Assembly (NCBI GenBank): GCA_037046735.1
Contig: JBAOHC010000020.1
Coordinates: 1 to 64,000 of the forward strand
Length of the DNA stretch: 64,000 nucleotides
Source of the DNA: JADKAV01 sp037046735
GTDB taxonomy: Bacteria > Actinomycetota > Actinomycetes > S36-B12 > UBA10799
Direction of reading: 5' to 3'
Each line of letters begins with the position of its first letter. Within the stretch, counting starts at the first letter, position 1. The notes under the pieces are model-generated. The model made no database searches and was not told where the DNA came from. It saw only the letters and a program-made list of their open reading frames with translations. Made by a program: the position numbers and the translations under genes. This document shows, piece after piece, positions 54,106 through 63,034 of this stretch.

Positions 54106-54513
54106 CTAGTGGGTGACCTTCGGCACCAGACCCTTGGCCTGCGCGATCCAGCCCTCGACCATCTCCTGGGTCGGTACCCGGCCGGTGAGCTTCAGCTGCT
54201 CATTGACCTCGGCGATCTTGGCCGTGAGGTTCTCCGCGTTGCGATGTGCCAGTTCTTTGACCGTGTCGACACCGGCGGCTTCCAGCAGTTGTGAGAAGCC
54301 CTCAGCCACTCCCGAGATGCGCATCAAATCCGCTTCGTTCACCCAGGTGAGGATCTGCGAAGCCTGCGCGCCGACCTCGTCGGCCAGCTGCTTGCGCCCG
54401 CTTGACGTGCCAGCCTTCTCCAGCAGGTCCTCCGTGGTGGCGACTCCGGATTCCTTCAACTTGGCGGCGAACGCCTCGGAGAGGTCTTTGAGGTCTTTGA
54501 TCGAATAGGCCAT
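54106..54513 (-). CDS. DUF4332-like helix-hairpin-helix protein
   Basis: 135 residues, with AGGAGC before ATG 54513. Two helix-hairpin-helix-like units (FAAKLKESGVATTEDLLEKA; LMRISGVAEGFSQLLEAAGV, then DTVKELAHRNAENLTAKI) follow the DUF4332 pattern, resembling non-specific DNA-binding HhH domains of helicases and ribosomal protein S13. Function unknown. Convergent with the GGDEF-EAL gene, with 13 bp between stops. Confidence 0.82.
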   Translation of the reverse strand: MAYSIKDLKDLSEAFAAKLKESGVATTEDLLEKAGTSSGRKQLADEVGAQASQILTWVNEADLMRISGVAEGFSQLLEAAGVDTVKELAHRNAENLTAKIAEVNEQLKLTGRVPTQEMVEGWIAQAKGLVPKVTH

Positions 54514-54577
54514 GTCGGGTGCTCCTAAAGTGCGGCGGTGAAGGTGAGCCTACGGCCTGACGGCACGGCCACGCATG

Positions 54578-55633
54578 TCAGGCGGATGTGCCCTGCGGGG
54601 TTTCTGCCCCCGCATCCTGCGGTGTGAACTGCGCGAAGGCCTCGACGATGTCCATCGTGGTCTCCGGCGTCAGGACCACTGGGATGGGGTACTCCGCGCC
54701 GGCCGCGACATAGCGTCGAGCGGCGCTCAGACACTCGTCCGGTGTGCCCGCCGCGCAGAAGTGGTTGACCACCGTGTCGTCGACGTGGGACTTGGCGCGC
54801 TCGATGCCTCCCGGCTCGGGCGGCCATCCGCCCAGGAGATCGTGCAGGGTGTCGATGTAGTCCTGGGAAAGCCCGGACGCCAGGCCGATGTGGGGTTGCT
54901 GGCCCAGGTACATCGTCAGCATCTCCCTGGCGACATCGCGTGCTTTGTCGCCGTCCTCGTCCAAGGCGCAACTGATGATCTGCGGGTGGGAGACGGTGCT
55001 GGGATCACGACCCGCCGCTCGGGCGCCCGCGGTGATGTGCGCGACCGCATCGGCGGTGTACTCCGGCGAGGTCATGAAGTTGAGAAGAACGCCGTCCGCG
55101 AACCGGGGAGCCAGATGCAGCATGCGGGGTCCGGTCGCGCCGATCAGCACCGGCACCGTGATGGGATCCCTCGGCCGGTCGTGGGCGAGGTCCAGTTCGA
55201 GGTCGTCCACTCGCACGAATTCGCCGCGATAGGTGACCCGCTGCAGAGTCAACAGCTGCTGGAATGCTGCGACATACTCCTGGATCTGTTCAACCGGCAT
55301 CCGGCGGTGCACTCCGACCTTGGAGGCCAGCGGTTCCCACCACGCCCCGAGCCCCAGCAGGATCCGGCCCGGTGCCAGTTCATCGAGAGTGGCGCAGGTC
55401 AATGCCATAAGTGCTGCGGGCCTGCTCCAGGAGTTGGTCACGCCGGGGCCGATCTTGGCCCGCTTGGTCACCGCGGCGATGGCTCCCGCCTGCGAGACCC
55501 AGTCCCGGGCGAGCCGAGTCTCGAACACCCAGATCGACTCGAAGCCCAGCTCGTCGGCCCGTTGGGCCGCCTGCAACATGGTGGGAAAATCGGGGCGGTC
55601 CGGGAAACAGATACCGACACGACTGGCAGCCAT
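54578..55633 (-). CDS. LLM-class (F420-dependent type) oxidoreductase
   Basis: 351 residues from ATG 55633, chosen because AGGAGGG lies 8 bases upstream; a GTG at 55642 is possible. The TIM-barrel family signatures are RADELGFESIWVFETRLARD, IGPGVTNSWSRPAALMALTC, LDELAPGRILLGLGAWWEPL and VPVLIGATGPRMLHLAPRFA, DGVLLNFMTSPEY. This is the luciferase-like/methylene-tetrahydromethanopterin-reductase type in which actinomycetes use deazaflavin F420. The substrate is unknown. The C-terminal region (CAAGTPDECLSAARRYVAAG) is standard for the family. Confidence 0.88.
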   Translation of the reverse strand: MAASRVGICFPDRPDFPTMLQAAQRADELGFESIWVFETRLARDWVSQAGAIAAVTKRAKIGPGVTNSWSRPAALMALTCATLDELAPGRILLGLGAWWEPLASKVGVHRRMPVEQIQEYVAAFQQLLTLQRVTYRGEFVRVDDLELDLAHDRPRDPITVPVLIGATGPRMLHLAPRFADGVLLNFMTSPEYTADAVAHITAGARAAGRDPSTVSHPQIISCALDEDGDKARDVAREMLTMYLGQQPHIGLASGLSQDYIDTLHDLLGGWPPEPGGIERAKSHVDDTVVNHFCAAGTPDECLSAARRYVAAGAEYPIPVVLTPETTMDIVEAFAQFTPQDAGAETPQGTSA

Positions 55634-55674
55634 GCTGCTCACCCTCCTCCGGCGGTGGTACTCCAGCCTAGGGC

Positions 55675-57381
55675 TCAGCCCTTCTTCTTGCCCTTGTGCC
55701 GGGGTTTGCGGTCGGGGCGTGCCGACCGGTGCTCACCACGGTCCGGCCGAGGCTTGCCGCTGTGCTGGTGCTTATGACCGGCCTTGCGTGAACCATCCGA
55801 CTTGCCGGTGTCTGGACGCAGATCGATGGGGCGTCCGGCGATCCGCGTCTTGCGCAGCTTCTTCCACACCTCCGCGGGCAGGGGCGAGGGCAACTCCACC
55901 AGCGAGAAGTCCGATTTGATCTCGATGCGGCCGAAGTCGCGACGCTGCAGACCACCCTCGTTGGCCAACGCCCCGATGATCTGACCGGGTTCCACATTGT
56001 GATGACGGCCGACGGCGATGCGGTAGGGGACGCGGTGGACCTCCACCCGTTCCGGCTCGGCGTCCAGCACCAGCGGCGAATCGCCCTGCAAGACCACCGC
56101 CAGGGCCGCGGCGACATCCTCCTCGGGGACGTCGTACTCATTGACGTAGTGACCGACGACCTGCCGGTAGAACTCCAGATCCGATGAACCCAGCGCCTGG
56201 GTGATCGCAGCGTCGAAACGAGCCAGTCGGCTGGTGTTGATGTCGTCGACGGTGGGCATCGGCATCAGAGTCAGCGGTTGCCGGGTCGCCTTCTCGATGG
56301 ACTTCAGCAAGTACCGTTCGCGAGGAGTGACGAAGGAGATCGCATCGCCGCTGCGGCCCGCCCGCCCGGTCCGGCCGATGCGGTGCACGTAGGACTCGGT
56401 GTCGGTCGGGATGTCGAAGTTGACGACGTGACTGATCCGGTCGACGTCAAGGCCACGAGCCGCGACGTCCGTCGCCACCAGGATGTCCAGCTGGCCGGAC
56501 TTGAGCTGGGCGACCGTGCGCTCACGCTGCACCTGACCCATATCCCCGTTGATGGCCATCGCGGAGAAGCCGCGCGCTCGCAACTTCTCGGCCAGAGTCT
56601 CCGTCTCGTTCTTCGTGCGGACAAAGACGATCATGCCGTCGAAGGCCTCGACCTCGAGGATCCGGGTGAGCGCCTCGACCTTCTGCGGATAGGAGACGAC
56701 CAAGTACCGCTGGGCAGTGTTTGCCGATGTCGTCGTCTTGCTCTTGAGGATGATCTCGACCGGCTCGTCGAGGTAGCGAGTAGCCATCCGCCGGATCTGC
56801 GGCGGCATCGTGGCTGAGAACAAGGCCACATTCTTGTTGGCAGGCGTATCAGCCAGGATGGTTTCGACGTCTTCGGCGAACCCCATGTTGAGCATCTCGT
56901 CGGCCTCGTCGAGGACGAGGAAGCGCAGTTCGGTGAGGTTCAGGGTGCCTTTACGCAGGTGGTCGATCACCCGGCCCGGGGTCCCGACGACGATATGGAC
57001 GCCACGTTTGAGGGCACTCAACTGCGGACCGTAGGCCTGGCCTCCGTAGATCGGCAGGACCCGGATCTGTGGCAGGTGCCCGGCGTACCGTTCGAAGGCC
57101 TCACAGACCTGCAAAGCCAGTTCCCGGGTGGGGGCGAGAACAAGCGCCTGCGGCGTCCGCTGGTGCGGGTCGAGGCCTTGCAGGATGGGCAGGGCGAAGG
57201 CGGCGGTCTTGCCGGTACCGGTCTGAGCCAGTCCGACGACATCCCGGCCTGCCAGCAGCGGCGGGATCGTGGCAGCCTGGATCGGGCTGGGCGTCTCGTA
57301 ACCCACCTCGCGCAACGTCGTGAGCAGCGCATCACTGAGACCGAGTTCAGCGAAGTCCACGCTGTGATCGTCGTTGTCCAC
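55675..57381 (-). CDS. deaD: DEAD-box ATP-dependent RNA helicase (DeaD-type)
   Basis: 568 residues from GTG 57381 with AAGGAG upstream. All DEAD-box motifs are present: FAELGLSDALLTTL (Q-motif region), AQTGTGKT (I), PTRELA (Ia), TPGRV (Ib), LDEADEML (II), FSATMP (III), IVFVRTKNE (IV), ILVATDVAARGLD (V) and HRIGRTGRAGR (VI). A DbpA-like RNA-binding domain (about 460-530; GRHHNVEPGQIIGALANEGG) and a basic Lys/Arg/His tail follow. Such proteins unwind RNA in ribosome assembly, mRNA turnover and cold adaptation. Confidence 0.93.
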   Translation of the reverse strand: MDNDDHSVDFAELGLSDALLTTLREVGYETPSPIQAATIPPLLAGRDVVGLAQTGTGKTAAFALPILQGLDPHQRTPQALVLAPTRELALQVCEAFERYAGHLPQIRVLPIYGGQAYGPQLSALKRGVHIVVGTPGRVIDHLRKGTLNLTELRFLVLDEADEMLNMGFAEDVETILADTPANKNVALFSATMPPQIRRMATRYLDEPVEIILKSKTTTSANTAQRYLVVSYPQKVEALTRILEVEAFDGMIVFVRTKNETETLAEKLRARGFSAMAINGDMGQVQRERTVAQLKSGQLDILVATDVAARGLDVDRISHVVNFDIPTDTESYVHRIGRTGRAGRSGDAISFVTPRERYLLKSIEKATRQPLTLMPMPTVDDINTSRLARFDAAITQALGSSDLEFYRQVVGHYVNEYDVPEEDVAAALAVVLQGDSPLVLDAEPERVEVHRVPYRIAVGRHHNVEPGQIIGALANEGGLQRRDFGRIEIKSDFSLVELPSPLPAEVWKKLRKTRIAGRPIDLRPDTGKSDGSRKAGHKHQHSGKPRPDRGEHRSARPDRKPRHKGKKKG

Positions 57382-57471
57382 GACTACTCCTTTGACATAC
57401 GGGCGAGGTGTGTCCCCCGTTGACTGTAGCCGTCTGAGACCTCAGGCACTCCCCTGCGTGCCGCAGCGGGC

Positions 57472-58431
57472 TCAGCTTGCCCGACTGCCCGGCACCCCGG
57501 CGTGTTTGGTGAACACCTGGCTCTGCGGGCGCACCGCCATCGCATACGTGGAGGTGGAATCCCGGCGAGCGAGCACTGTGAGCGCATCCTTGAGAGTGCG
57601 CAGGATGGTTGACTTCGACACGCTCGAACCCGCCAGGCGCTCTTTGAGCTCGACGGGTGCCGCTACGGCCGTCTTGTAGCCGGCCGACGACGCCGCAACG
57701 AACAGTTCGAGATCGAAGGCGAAGCGCGTCTCGCGCATCCGCGGCAACACATCGGCCATGACCTCGCGCCGCATCAGTTTGCAGCCGGTCTGCGTGTCAT
57801 TGACCCCGAGGGAGAACAACGCGCCGACGAGACTCGAGAAGCCGAACGACACCAACTTGCGGAACGGCGATGATGCCGAAATCGATCCGCTGTGCTTCTT
57901 GTTCGCATAGACCATGTCGGCCCCGGTCTCCCGGCCGATGATCAGGTACTCCACCAGATGTGCGGGGTCGATGTCCCCATCGGAGTCGACAAAACCGACC
58001 CAGGCGCCGCGCGCGCGGGAGAAACCGGCGTGCAGCGCCCCGCCCTTGCCCCGGTTCTCGGGCAGTTCGACCACGCGCACTTCAGGACCCGCACCGTCGA
58101 GGGTGGCCATGGAGCCGTCGGTGGACCCATCGGACACCACGATCAGCTCGAACCCGATGGCGTTGTCCCGCATCACCTGTACGCAGCGATCCACAGCCGG
58201 TCGCAGGGCGTCACCCGGGTTATAGGCAGGCATCACGACACTGATCTCGATCTCGCGATTCGCAGGCATCCACAGCCGGGAACTCTCGGTCCACACGGGT
58301 CGCTGCGGGTCGACCCTCTCCCTGAGCAGCGACTGTCCGACGAACCGCGCCGGAAACACCACGATGTTGCGCAGCGTCTGCAAAAGCGCGGTGAAGACGT
58401 CACCGATGAGGGCAGACGGAGACTTCGACAT
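57472..58431 (-). CDS. Family 2 glycosyltransferase (dolichyl/polyprenyl-phosphate-sugar type)
   Basis: 319 residues, with AGGAGG before ATG 58431. The GT-A fold appears as ISVVMPAYNPGDALRPAVDR, VVSDGSTDGS (nucleotide site) and GFVDSDGDIDP (D-x-D metal site); acceptor-side segments are NDTQTGCKLMRREV and RMRETRFAFDLELFVAA, as in dolichyl-phosphate glucosyl/mannosyltransferases. No C-terminal membrane helices are seen, but a hydrophobic N-terminal stretch (IVVFPARFVGQSLL) may associate with membrane. It likely loads a sugar on a polyprenyl phosphate for surface glycans. Confidence 0.87.
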   Translation of the reverse strand: MSKSPSALIGDVFTALLQTLRNIVVFPARFVGQSLLRERVDPQRPVWTESSRLWMPANREIEISVVMPAYNPGDALRPAVDRCVQVMRDNAIGFELIVVSDGSTDGSMATLDGAGPEVRVVELPENRGKGGALHAGFSRARGAWVGFVDSDGDIDPAHLVEYLIIGRETGADMVYANKKHSGSISASSPFRKLVSFGFSSLVGALFSLGVNDTQTGCKLMRREVMADVLPRMRETRFAFDLELFVAASSAGYKTAVAAPVELKERLAGSSVSKSTILRTLKDALTVLARRDSTSTYAMAVRPQSQVFTKHAGVPGSRAS

Positions 58432-58508
58432 GCGATCAACCTCCTGCGTTCATCGTAGTGCCGCCGCACCCCGCGAATCCCGGCCCGGAAGGTCAATATG
58501 CTGAAGTC

Positions 58509-59432
58509 ATGAGCGACGAGGACATCACATTCACCTCGAAGCCCACGATCCTGGTCGTCGATGATGATCCGGTTCTGACCATGCTGATCGGGGGCATCCT
58601 GGCCAAGACGGGAAAGATCTTCACCGCTCGCTCCGGGGACGAGGGGCTTCGTATGGCCCGACGCGAGAATCCCGATCTGATCCTGCTGGACGTGCAGATG
58701 CCCGGCCAGGACGGCTTCGATGTGATCAGCGAGTTGAAGATGGATCCGGCGCTGCGTCATATCCCGGTCATCTTCATCACCGGGGAGGTCCTGCCCGAGA
58801 TCGAGTCCCACTGCCTGGAGGCAGGCGCCGCCGACTACATCGCCAAGCCGGTCACGCCGCGCGTCCTGCAGGCTCGAGCACGGACACACCTGCTCCTCAA
58901 ACAGCAGGCGGACATGCTGGCTGACCTGTCCTTCCTCGATCCCCTGACCGCAGCCGTGAACCGGCCCGCCTTCGCCCAGATGTTCGCGGCCGAATGTGGC
59001 CGGGCCAGCGCTCACCATCGACCGTTGTCCCTGCTGCTGGTCGACATCGACGAGTTCGCCGCGTACAACCAGACCTACGGGTACAGCGCCGGCGATGACG
59101 CTCTCATCGCCGTGGTCCGGGCGACCCAGGGGATCGCGCAGCGGCCCGGTGACGTTGTGGCGCGTACCAGTGGCGAACGTCTGGCGGTACTGCTGCCTGA
59201 GACCCAGGCTCCGCAGGCCAGTGCCATCGCGGACCGCATTTGCCAGTCGGTTCGTGAGCTCGGCATGCGGCATGGGAAGTCCACGACCTCCGATGTGGTG
59301 ACGGTGAGCGTGGGTACAGCTACCGCGACCGACGGCGTCACCCCAGAACGACTGCAGGGGTCGGCCGAAGAGGCGTTGCGTACTGCGAAGGCCACGGGTC
59401 GCAACCGCGTGAATTCGGCTGCGCCGCTGTAG
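58509..59432 (+). CDS. Response regulator with degenerate GGDEF domain
   Basis: 307 residues. The receiver at about 12-130 is complete: ILVVDDDPVLTMLIGG, LILLDVQMPGQDGF with the phospho-Asp, IFITGE and KPVTP with the conserved Lys. A linker helix (VLQARARTHLLLKQQADML) leads to a GGDEF-fold domain (about 155-300) in which the active motif is replaced by RTSGERL, and the substrate stretch reads DIDEFAAYNQTYGYSAGDDA. The inhibitory site RPGD is kept five residues upstream. It should not make c-di-GMP but could bind it, acting as a phospho-controlled c-di-GMP receptor. ATG 58509 has only a weak ribosome site. No partner kinase is adjacent. Confidence 0.88.
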   Translation: MSDEDITFTSKPTILVVDDDPVLTMLIGGILAKTGKIFTARSGDEGLRMARRENPDLILLDVQMPGQDGFDVISELKMDPALRHIPVIFITGEVLPEIESHCLEAGAADYIAKPVTPRVLQARARTHLLLKQQADMLADLSFLDPLTAAVNRPAFAQMFAAECGRASAHHRPLSLLLVDIDEFAAYNQTYGYSAGDDALIAVVRATQGIAQRPGDVVARTSGERLAVLLPETQAPQASAIADRICQSVRELGMRHGKSTTSDVVTVSVGTATATDGVTPERLQGSAEEALRTAKATGRNRVNSAAPL

Positions 59433-59439
59433 GAGGGTA

Positions 59440-59504
59440 TGGCCCATTGCGCCATTCGGCATTCGTTGCTGCGACACGCCGTGGGTAATCGCACCTTGTG
59501 CCCA
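59440..59504. repeat. Dispersed intergenic repeat, copy 4
   Basis: TGGCCCA ... TGTGCCCA enclose ATTCGGCATTCGTTGCTGCG, then ACACGCCGTGGGTAATCGCA, then CC. It sits seven bases after the stop of the receiver gene and matches copy 2 over about 45 bases. Confidence 0.75.
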
Positions 59505-59647
59505 GTAGTTGGCGACCGCCTGCATCCGAACGGCGTGTCCGCCGACCCCCTGTCAATGATTGTGTTCACCTGGGTTTAACCTTCGATTTGTGACCTATTA
59601 ACCCTTTAGTCTTCGTGTCGACGCACCGATTACATGGGGGTAAGCCA

Positions 59648-59809
59648 ATGGAGGACATCATGTTCAGCACAATTCACGTTCTCGTCTTCCTGGCGTTCCT
59701 AGCCCTGGTGGTCAGGGGGACTCGCTTCGACGAAGACCGCCATCACCGGGACCGCAAGGGGACGGTCGGCCGCTCGTCAACCCGCTCCGCCCGTTCGTCT
59801 ACCCCATGA
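59648..59809 (+). CDS. Small single-pass membrane peptide
   Basis: 53 residues from ATG 59648 (MEDIMFSTIHVLVFLAFLAL), one membrane helix, then a charged, Ser/Arg-rich tail. An upstream in-frame start at 59615 is possible but GGGGTAAG sits before the chosen ATG. The upstream AT-rich stretch (59577-59610, with TTAACC twice and TATTAA) looks like promoter DNA. No family known. Confidence 0.45.
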   Translation: MEDIMFSTIHVLVFLAFLALVVRGTRFDEDRHHRDRKGTVGRSSTRSARSSTP

Positions 59810-59872
59810 GGTAAGCAGTAGCGATCAGCCCACGGCCTCTGCAACGCTCGAGCGGACACGCTAGGAGAGCAG

Positions 59873-61747
59873 ATGGGCCTTTACACCGACACCTACGAGC
59901 GCAGCCTGGCTGATCCGGACGGCTTCTGGCGAGACGCCGCAGAAGCCATCACCTGGACCGCCAAACCCACCCGGATCCTTGACGACACCGATGCTCCGCT
60001 GTATCGCTGGTACAGCGACGGGGTGCTCAACACCTGCTACAACGCGGTGGATCGGCATGTGGAGAACGGGCACGGCGACCGACCGGCGGTCCATTACGTC
60101 AGCCCCGTCACCGACACGTACACCACCTTGACCTATAGCGAGTTGTTGACAAAGGTCGCCACATTCGCCGGCGCCTTGACCAGCCTGGGGGTGCAGGCCG
60201 GTGACCGCGTTGTCCTGAGCATGCCGATGATCCCGGAGTCATTGATCGCGATGCTCGCCTGTGCCCGTATCGGGGCTGTGCACTCCGTGGTCTTCGGAGG
60301 TTTCGCTGCGCATGAACTGGCCGCCCGGATCGACGACGCGCAGCCAAAGGTGATTCTGGCCGCGTCCTGCGGCATCGAGCCCAGCCGCGTGGTCGCGTAC
60401 AAGCCCCTGCTGGATGAGGCCTTGGAGCAGGCGAAGCATCGCCCGCAGGCCTGCGTGATCCTGCAGCGCCCACAGCTACGAGCAGACATGGGTCCGGCCG
60501 ACCACGATTGGGACGACCTGGTGGCGTCGGCGCAACCGGTCGGCTGCACCGACGTGCGCGCCACCGACCCGCTCTACATCCTGTACACGTCCGGCACCAC
60601 TGGTAAGCCCAAGGGTGTGGTCCGCGACAACGGTGGGCACGCCGTGGCACTGGCCTGGTCCATGACGAACGTGTACGACATCGGTCCGGGCGACGCGTGG
60701 TGGGCGGCCAGTGACGTCGGCTGGGTGGTCGGCCACTCCTACATCGTCTACGCACCACTGCTCGTGGGAGCGACCACCGTCGTCTACGAGGGCAAGCCGG
60801 TCGGCACCCCGGATGCTGGCGCCTTCTGGCGGGTGATCGCCAGGCACGGCATCAAGGGCCTCTTCACCGCCCCCACCGCAATCCGAGCCATCCGCAAAGA
60901 GGACCCGGAGGGCACCCTGATCGGCGAGCACGACATCTCGAGTCTGCAGAACCTGTTCCTGGCCGGTGAGCGTCTGGACCCGGACACGTATCAGTGGGCG
61001 ACAAAGGTGCTTGGCGTGCCGGTTATCGACAACTGGTGGCAGACCGAGACCGGCTGGCCCATCGCGGCCAACCCTCGCGGCCTCGAACCCTTGCCATTGC
61101 AGGAAGGGTCACCGTCGGTGGCAGTACCTGGGTACGACGTGCAGATCCTCGACGGCCAAGGTGACCCGGTGCCGGCGGGTACCGAGGGCAGCATCGTCAT
61201 CAAGTTGCCCCTCCCCCCGGGCACCCTGCCCACGTTGTGGCATGCCGACGAGCGCTACGTCGCGGGCTATTTGTCGGCTTACCCCGGTTATTACACCACC
61301 GGAGACGGGGGCTATGTCGATGCTGACGGCTACCTATACGTGCTCGGACGCACCGATGACGTCATCAACGTGGCGGGACACCGGTTGTCCACCGGCGTGA
61401 TCGAGGCGGCTGTGGCAACCCATCCGGACGTCGCCGAGTGTGCAGTCATCGGCGTGCACGACGCCATGAAGGGCCAGTCACCGCGGGCCTTCGTGGTTCT
61501 CAAGGCAGGCGCCGACATCGATCCGAAGACCCTCAGCGATGAGGTCGTCAAGGCCGTGCGCGAACTGGTCGGACCTGTGGCGGCGATGAAAGAGGTCGTG
61601 ATCGTGCCAGGTCTGCCGAAAACACGCTCGGGCAAGATTCTGCGTCGTACGATGCGAGGGATCGCTGATGGCAGGGAGGAACCAGTTCCGTCGACGATCG
61701 AGGATGTCAACGTTCTGCACGACATCACGCCGTTCTTGAAGGGGTGA
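59873..61747 (+). CDS. prpE: Propionyl-CoA synthetase / acetyl-CoA synthetase family
   Basis: 624 residues, with AGGAGA before ATG 59873. Acyl-adenylate-forming enzyme: YILYTSGTTGKPKGVVRDNG (P-loop), WWAASDVGWVVGHSYIVYAP, DNWWQTETGWPI, YYTTGDGGYVDADGYLYVLG, RTDDVINVAGHRLSTGVIE and the C-terminal catalytic lysine in LPKTRSGKILRR. The KGVVRDNGGHAVAL and MIPESLIAMLACARIGAVHS variants follow the PrpE rather than the Acs subgroup. It activates propionate (and acetate) to the CoA ester; the final Lys is the usual acetylation control site. Followed after 24 bases by a secreted nuclease-like gene. Confidence 0.9.
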   Translation: MGLYTDTYERSLADPDGFWRDAAEAITWTAKPTRILDDTDAPLYRWYSDGVLNTCYNAVDRHVENGHGDRPAVHYVSPVTDTYTTLTYSELLTKVATFAGALTSLGVQAGDRVVLSMPMIPESLIAMLACARIGAVHSVVFGGFAAHELAARIDDAQPKVILAASCGIEPSRVVAYKPLLDEALEQAKHRPQACVILQRPQLRADMGPADHDWDDLVASAQPVGCTDVRATDPLYILYTSGTTGKPKGVVRDNGGHAVALAWSMTNVYDIGPGDAWWAASDVGWVVGHSYIVYAPLLVGATTVVYEGKPVGTPDAGAFWRVIARHGIKGLFTAPTAIRAIRKEDPEGTLIGEHDISSLQNLFLAGERLDPDTYQWATKVLGVPVIDNWWQTETGWPIAANPRGLEPLPLQEGSPSVAVPGYDVQILDGQGDPVPAGTEGSIVIKLPLPPGTLPTLWHADERYVAGYLSAYPGYYTTGDGGYVDADGYLYVLGRTDDVINVAGHRLSTGVIEAAVATHPDVAECAVIGVHDAMKGQSPRAFVVLKAGADIDPKTLSDEVVKAVRELVGPVAAMKEVVIVPGLPKTRSGKILRRTMRGIADGREEPVPSTIEDVNVLHDITPFLKG

Positions 61748-61771
61748 TGTCGTCCATCAAGGGGAGTGCAC

Positions 61772-62984
61772 ATGAGAGTTGGACGGATCGCTGCTACGGC
61801 CGCTGTCACCGCGCTGGTAGGGGCAGGCATTGCGGGGGCGACACCTGCCACGGCGAAGCCTGCGCCCGAGGGGACCTTGAAGGTGATGACCCTCAACCTG
61901 TACCTGGGCGCGCCACTGGGCGACGCGATCGCCGCCGCGGCCAAAGACCCGATCAGCTTCCTGAACGCCGCCGCGGCTGTCTATGACACCGCCGTCAAGA
62001 CCAATTTCGCACTGCGCGCGACGTGGATCGCCAAGACCGTCAAGGCGCAGAATCCCGACGTCATCACGCTGAACGAGTTGACCAACTGGGTGACGAAGAG
62101 CACCAGTGGCGCCAACCTGCCGAATTACGACTACCTGCCGATCCTGTAGGACGCGCTGCGCGCCGAGGGTTTGCGGTTCGAGGTTGCGAGCTTGGTCAAC
62201 AACGCGGACCTCGGCTACTCCCCCGAGGTGGGGATTCCGTATGTCAACACCAAGGTCCCCGGCTGCGAGAAGTTCTTCCCGATCGATGACACCGGTGCGT
62301 TGCGCTGCCAGGTGCGCCTGAAGGACCGCGACGCGGTGCTGTACAACACAGCGAGTTCGGACCTCGTGTTCACAGGCAATGCCGACGGCGGCAACTTCAC
62401 GACGCAGGAGAGTTTCACCGTTGCCGGGTCCAAACTGTCCTTCAACCGAGGCTGGGCCAGCGCGGCCTTCACGTGGCAGGGCAAGCCGGTGACCGTCATG
62501 ACGGCCCATCTTGAGGTCGAGTCGCAGGACGGCAAGGGCAAGAAGGGCGGCTACGGCTTCAAGAACTGGCCGTCGAAGATCCAGGTCGCGCAGGGCAAAC
62601 AGATGCTGAGGATCGCGCAGGCGAAGGCAGAAGCAGACTGAGGGCCGCATCATTCTCGCCGGCGATTTCAACTCCGATGCCAACGGCTACTACAGCCCGA
62701 CCTACCGGAACCTGACCAAGAGCTACTTCAAGGACTCCTGGAAGCAGGCTGGCGGCACGTTCGGCAAGGCCGTCGGCGCGACCTGCTGCCAGGTCGGCAA
62801 CCTCAAGAGCAGCAAGCGTCTGGCCTCCGGCGATCCGGTCATCCCGACGCGCATCGACCTGATCCTCAACCGCAAGGCGCAGGCGGTATGGACGAAGATC
62901 GACGGCAAGAAGTACATGCAGAAGAAGCAGCCGGTCTGGCAGTCCGACCACTACTTCTACGCAGCGGCGATCAATCTACGATAG
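61772..62984 (+). pseudogene. Secreted endonuclease/exonuclease/phosphatase-family protein, two lesions
   Basis: About 403 residues if repaired. ATG 61772 gives a signal peptide (MRVGRIAATAAVTALVGAGI, cleavage after ATA). The EEP fold shows LKVMTLNLYLGAP, NPDVITLNELTNW (metal Glu), MTAHLEVES, IILAGDFNSDANGYY and PVWQSDHYFYAA (catalytic D-H). An in-frame TAG at 62147-62149 falls between YLPIL and DALRAEGLRFEV, where CAG to TAG would explain it, and the frame changes near 62641. Both flanks stay perfectly family-like, so the lesions are recent or are errors. Family members cleave DNA, inositol phosphates or sphingomyelin; the substrate here cannot be told. Confidence 0.85.
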
Positions 62985-63000
62985 AAAGTCACCTGATAGG

Positions 63001-63029
63001 TTGCTTTTGTCGAACATATGTTCTACAAT
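63001..63029 (+). promoter_or_regulatory. Promoter with LexA (SOS) box for the DUF222 gene
   Basis: TTGCTT (63001-63006), 17 bases, TACAAT (63024-63029) forms a good housekeeping promoter. TCGAACATATGTTCTA (63010-63025) matches the actinobacterial LexA box TCGAAC-N4-GTTCGA at 11 of 12 positions and covers the spacer and -10. The expected start of transcription (about 63036) coincides with the GTG codon at 63035, so the mRNA should be leaderless, and there is no ribosome site. Repression by LexA with induction by DNA damage is the direct prediction. Confidence 0.75.
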
Positions 63030-63034
63030 GAACT

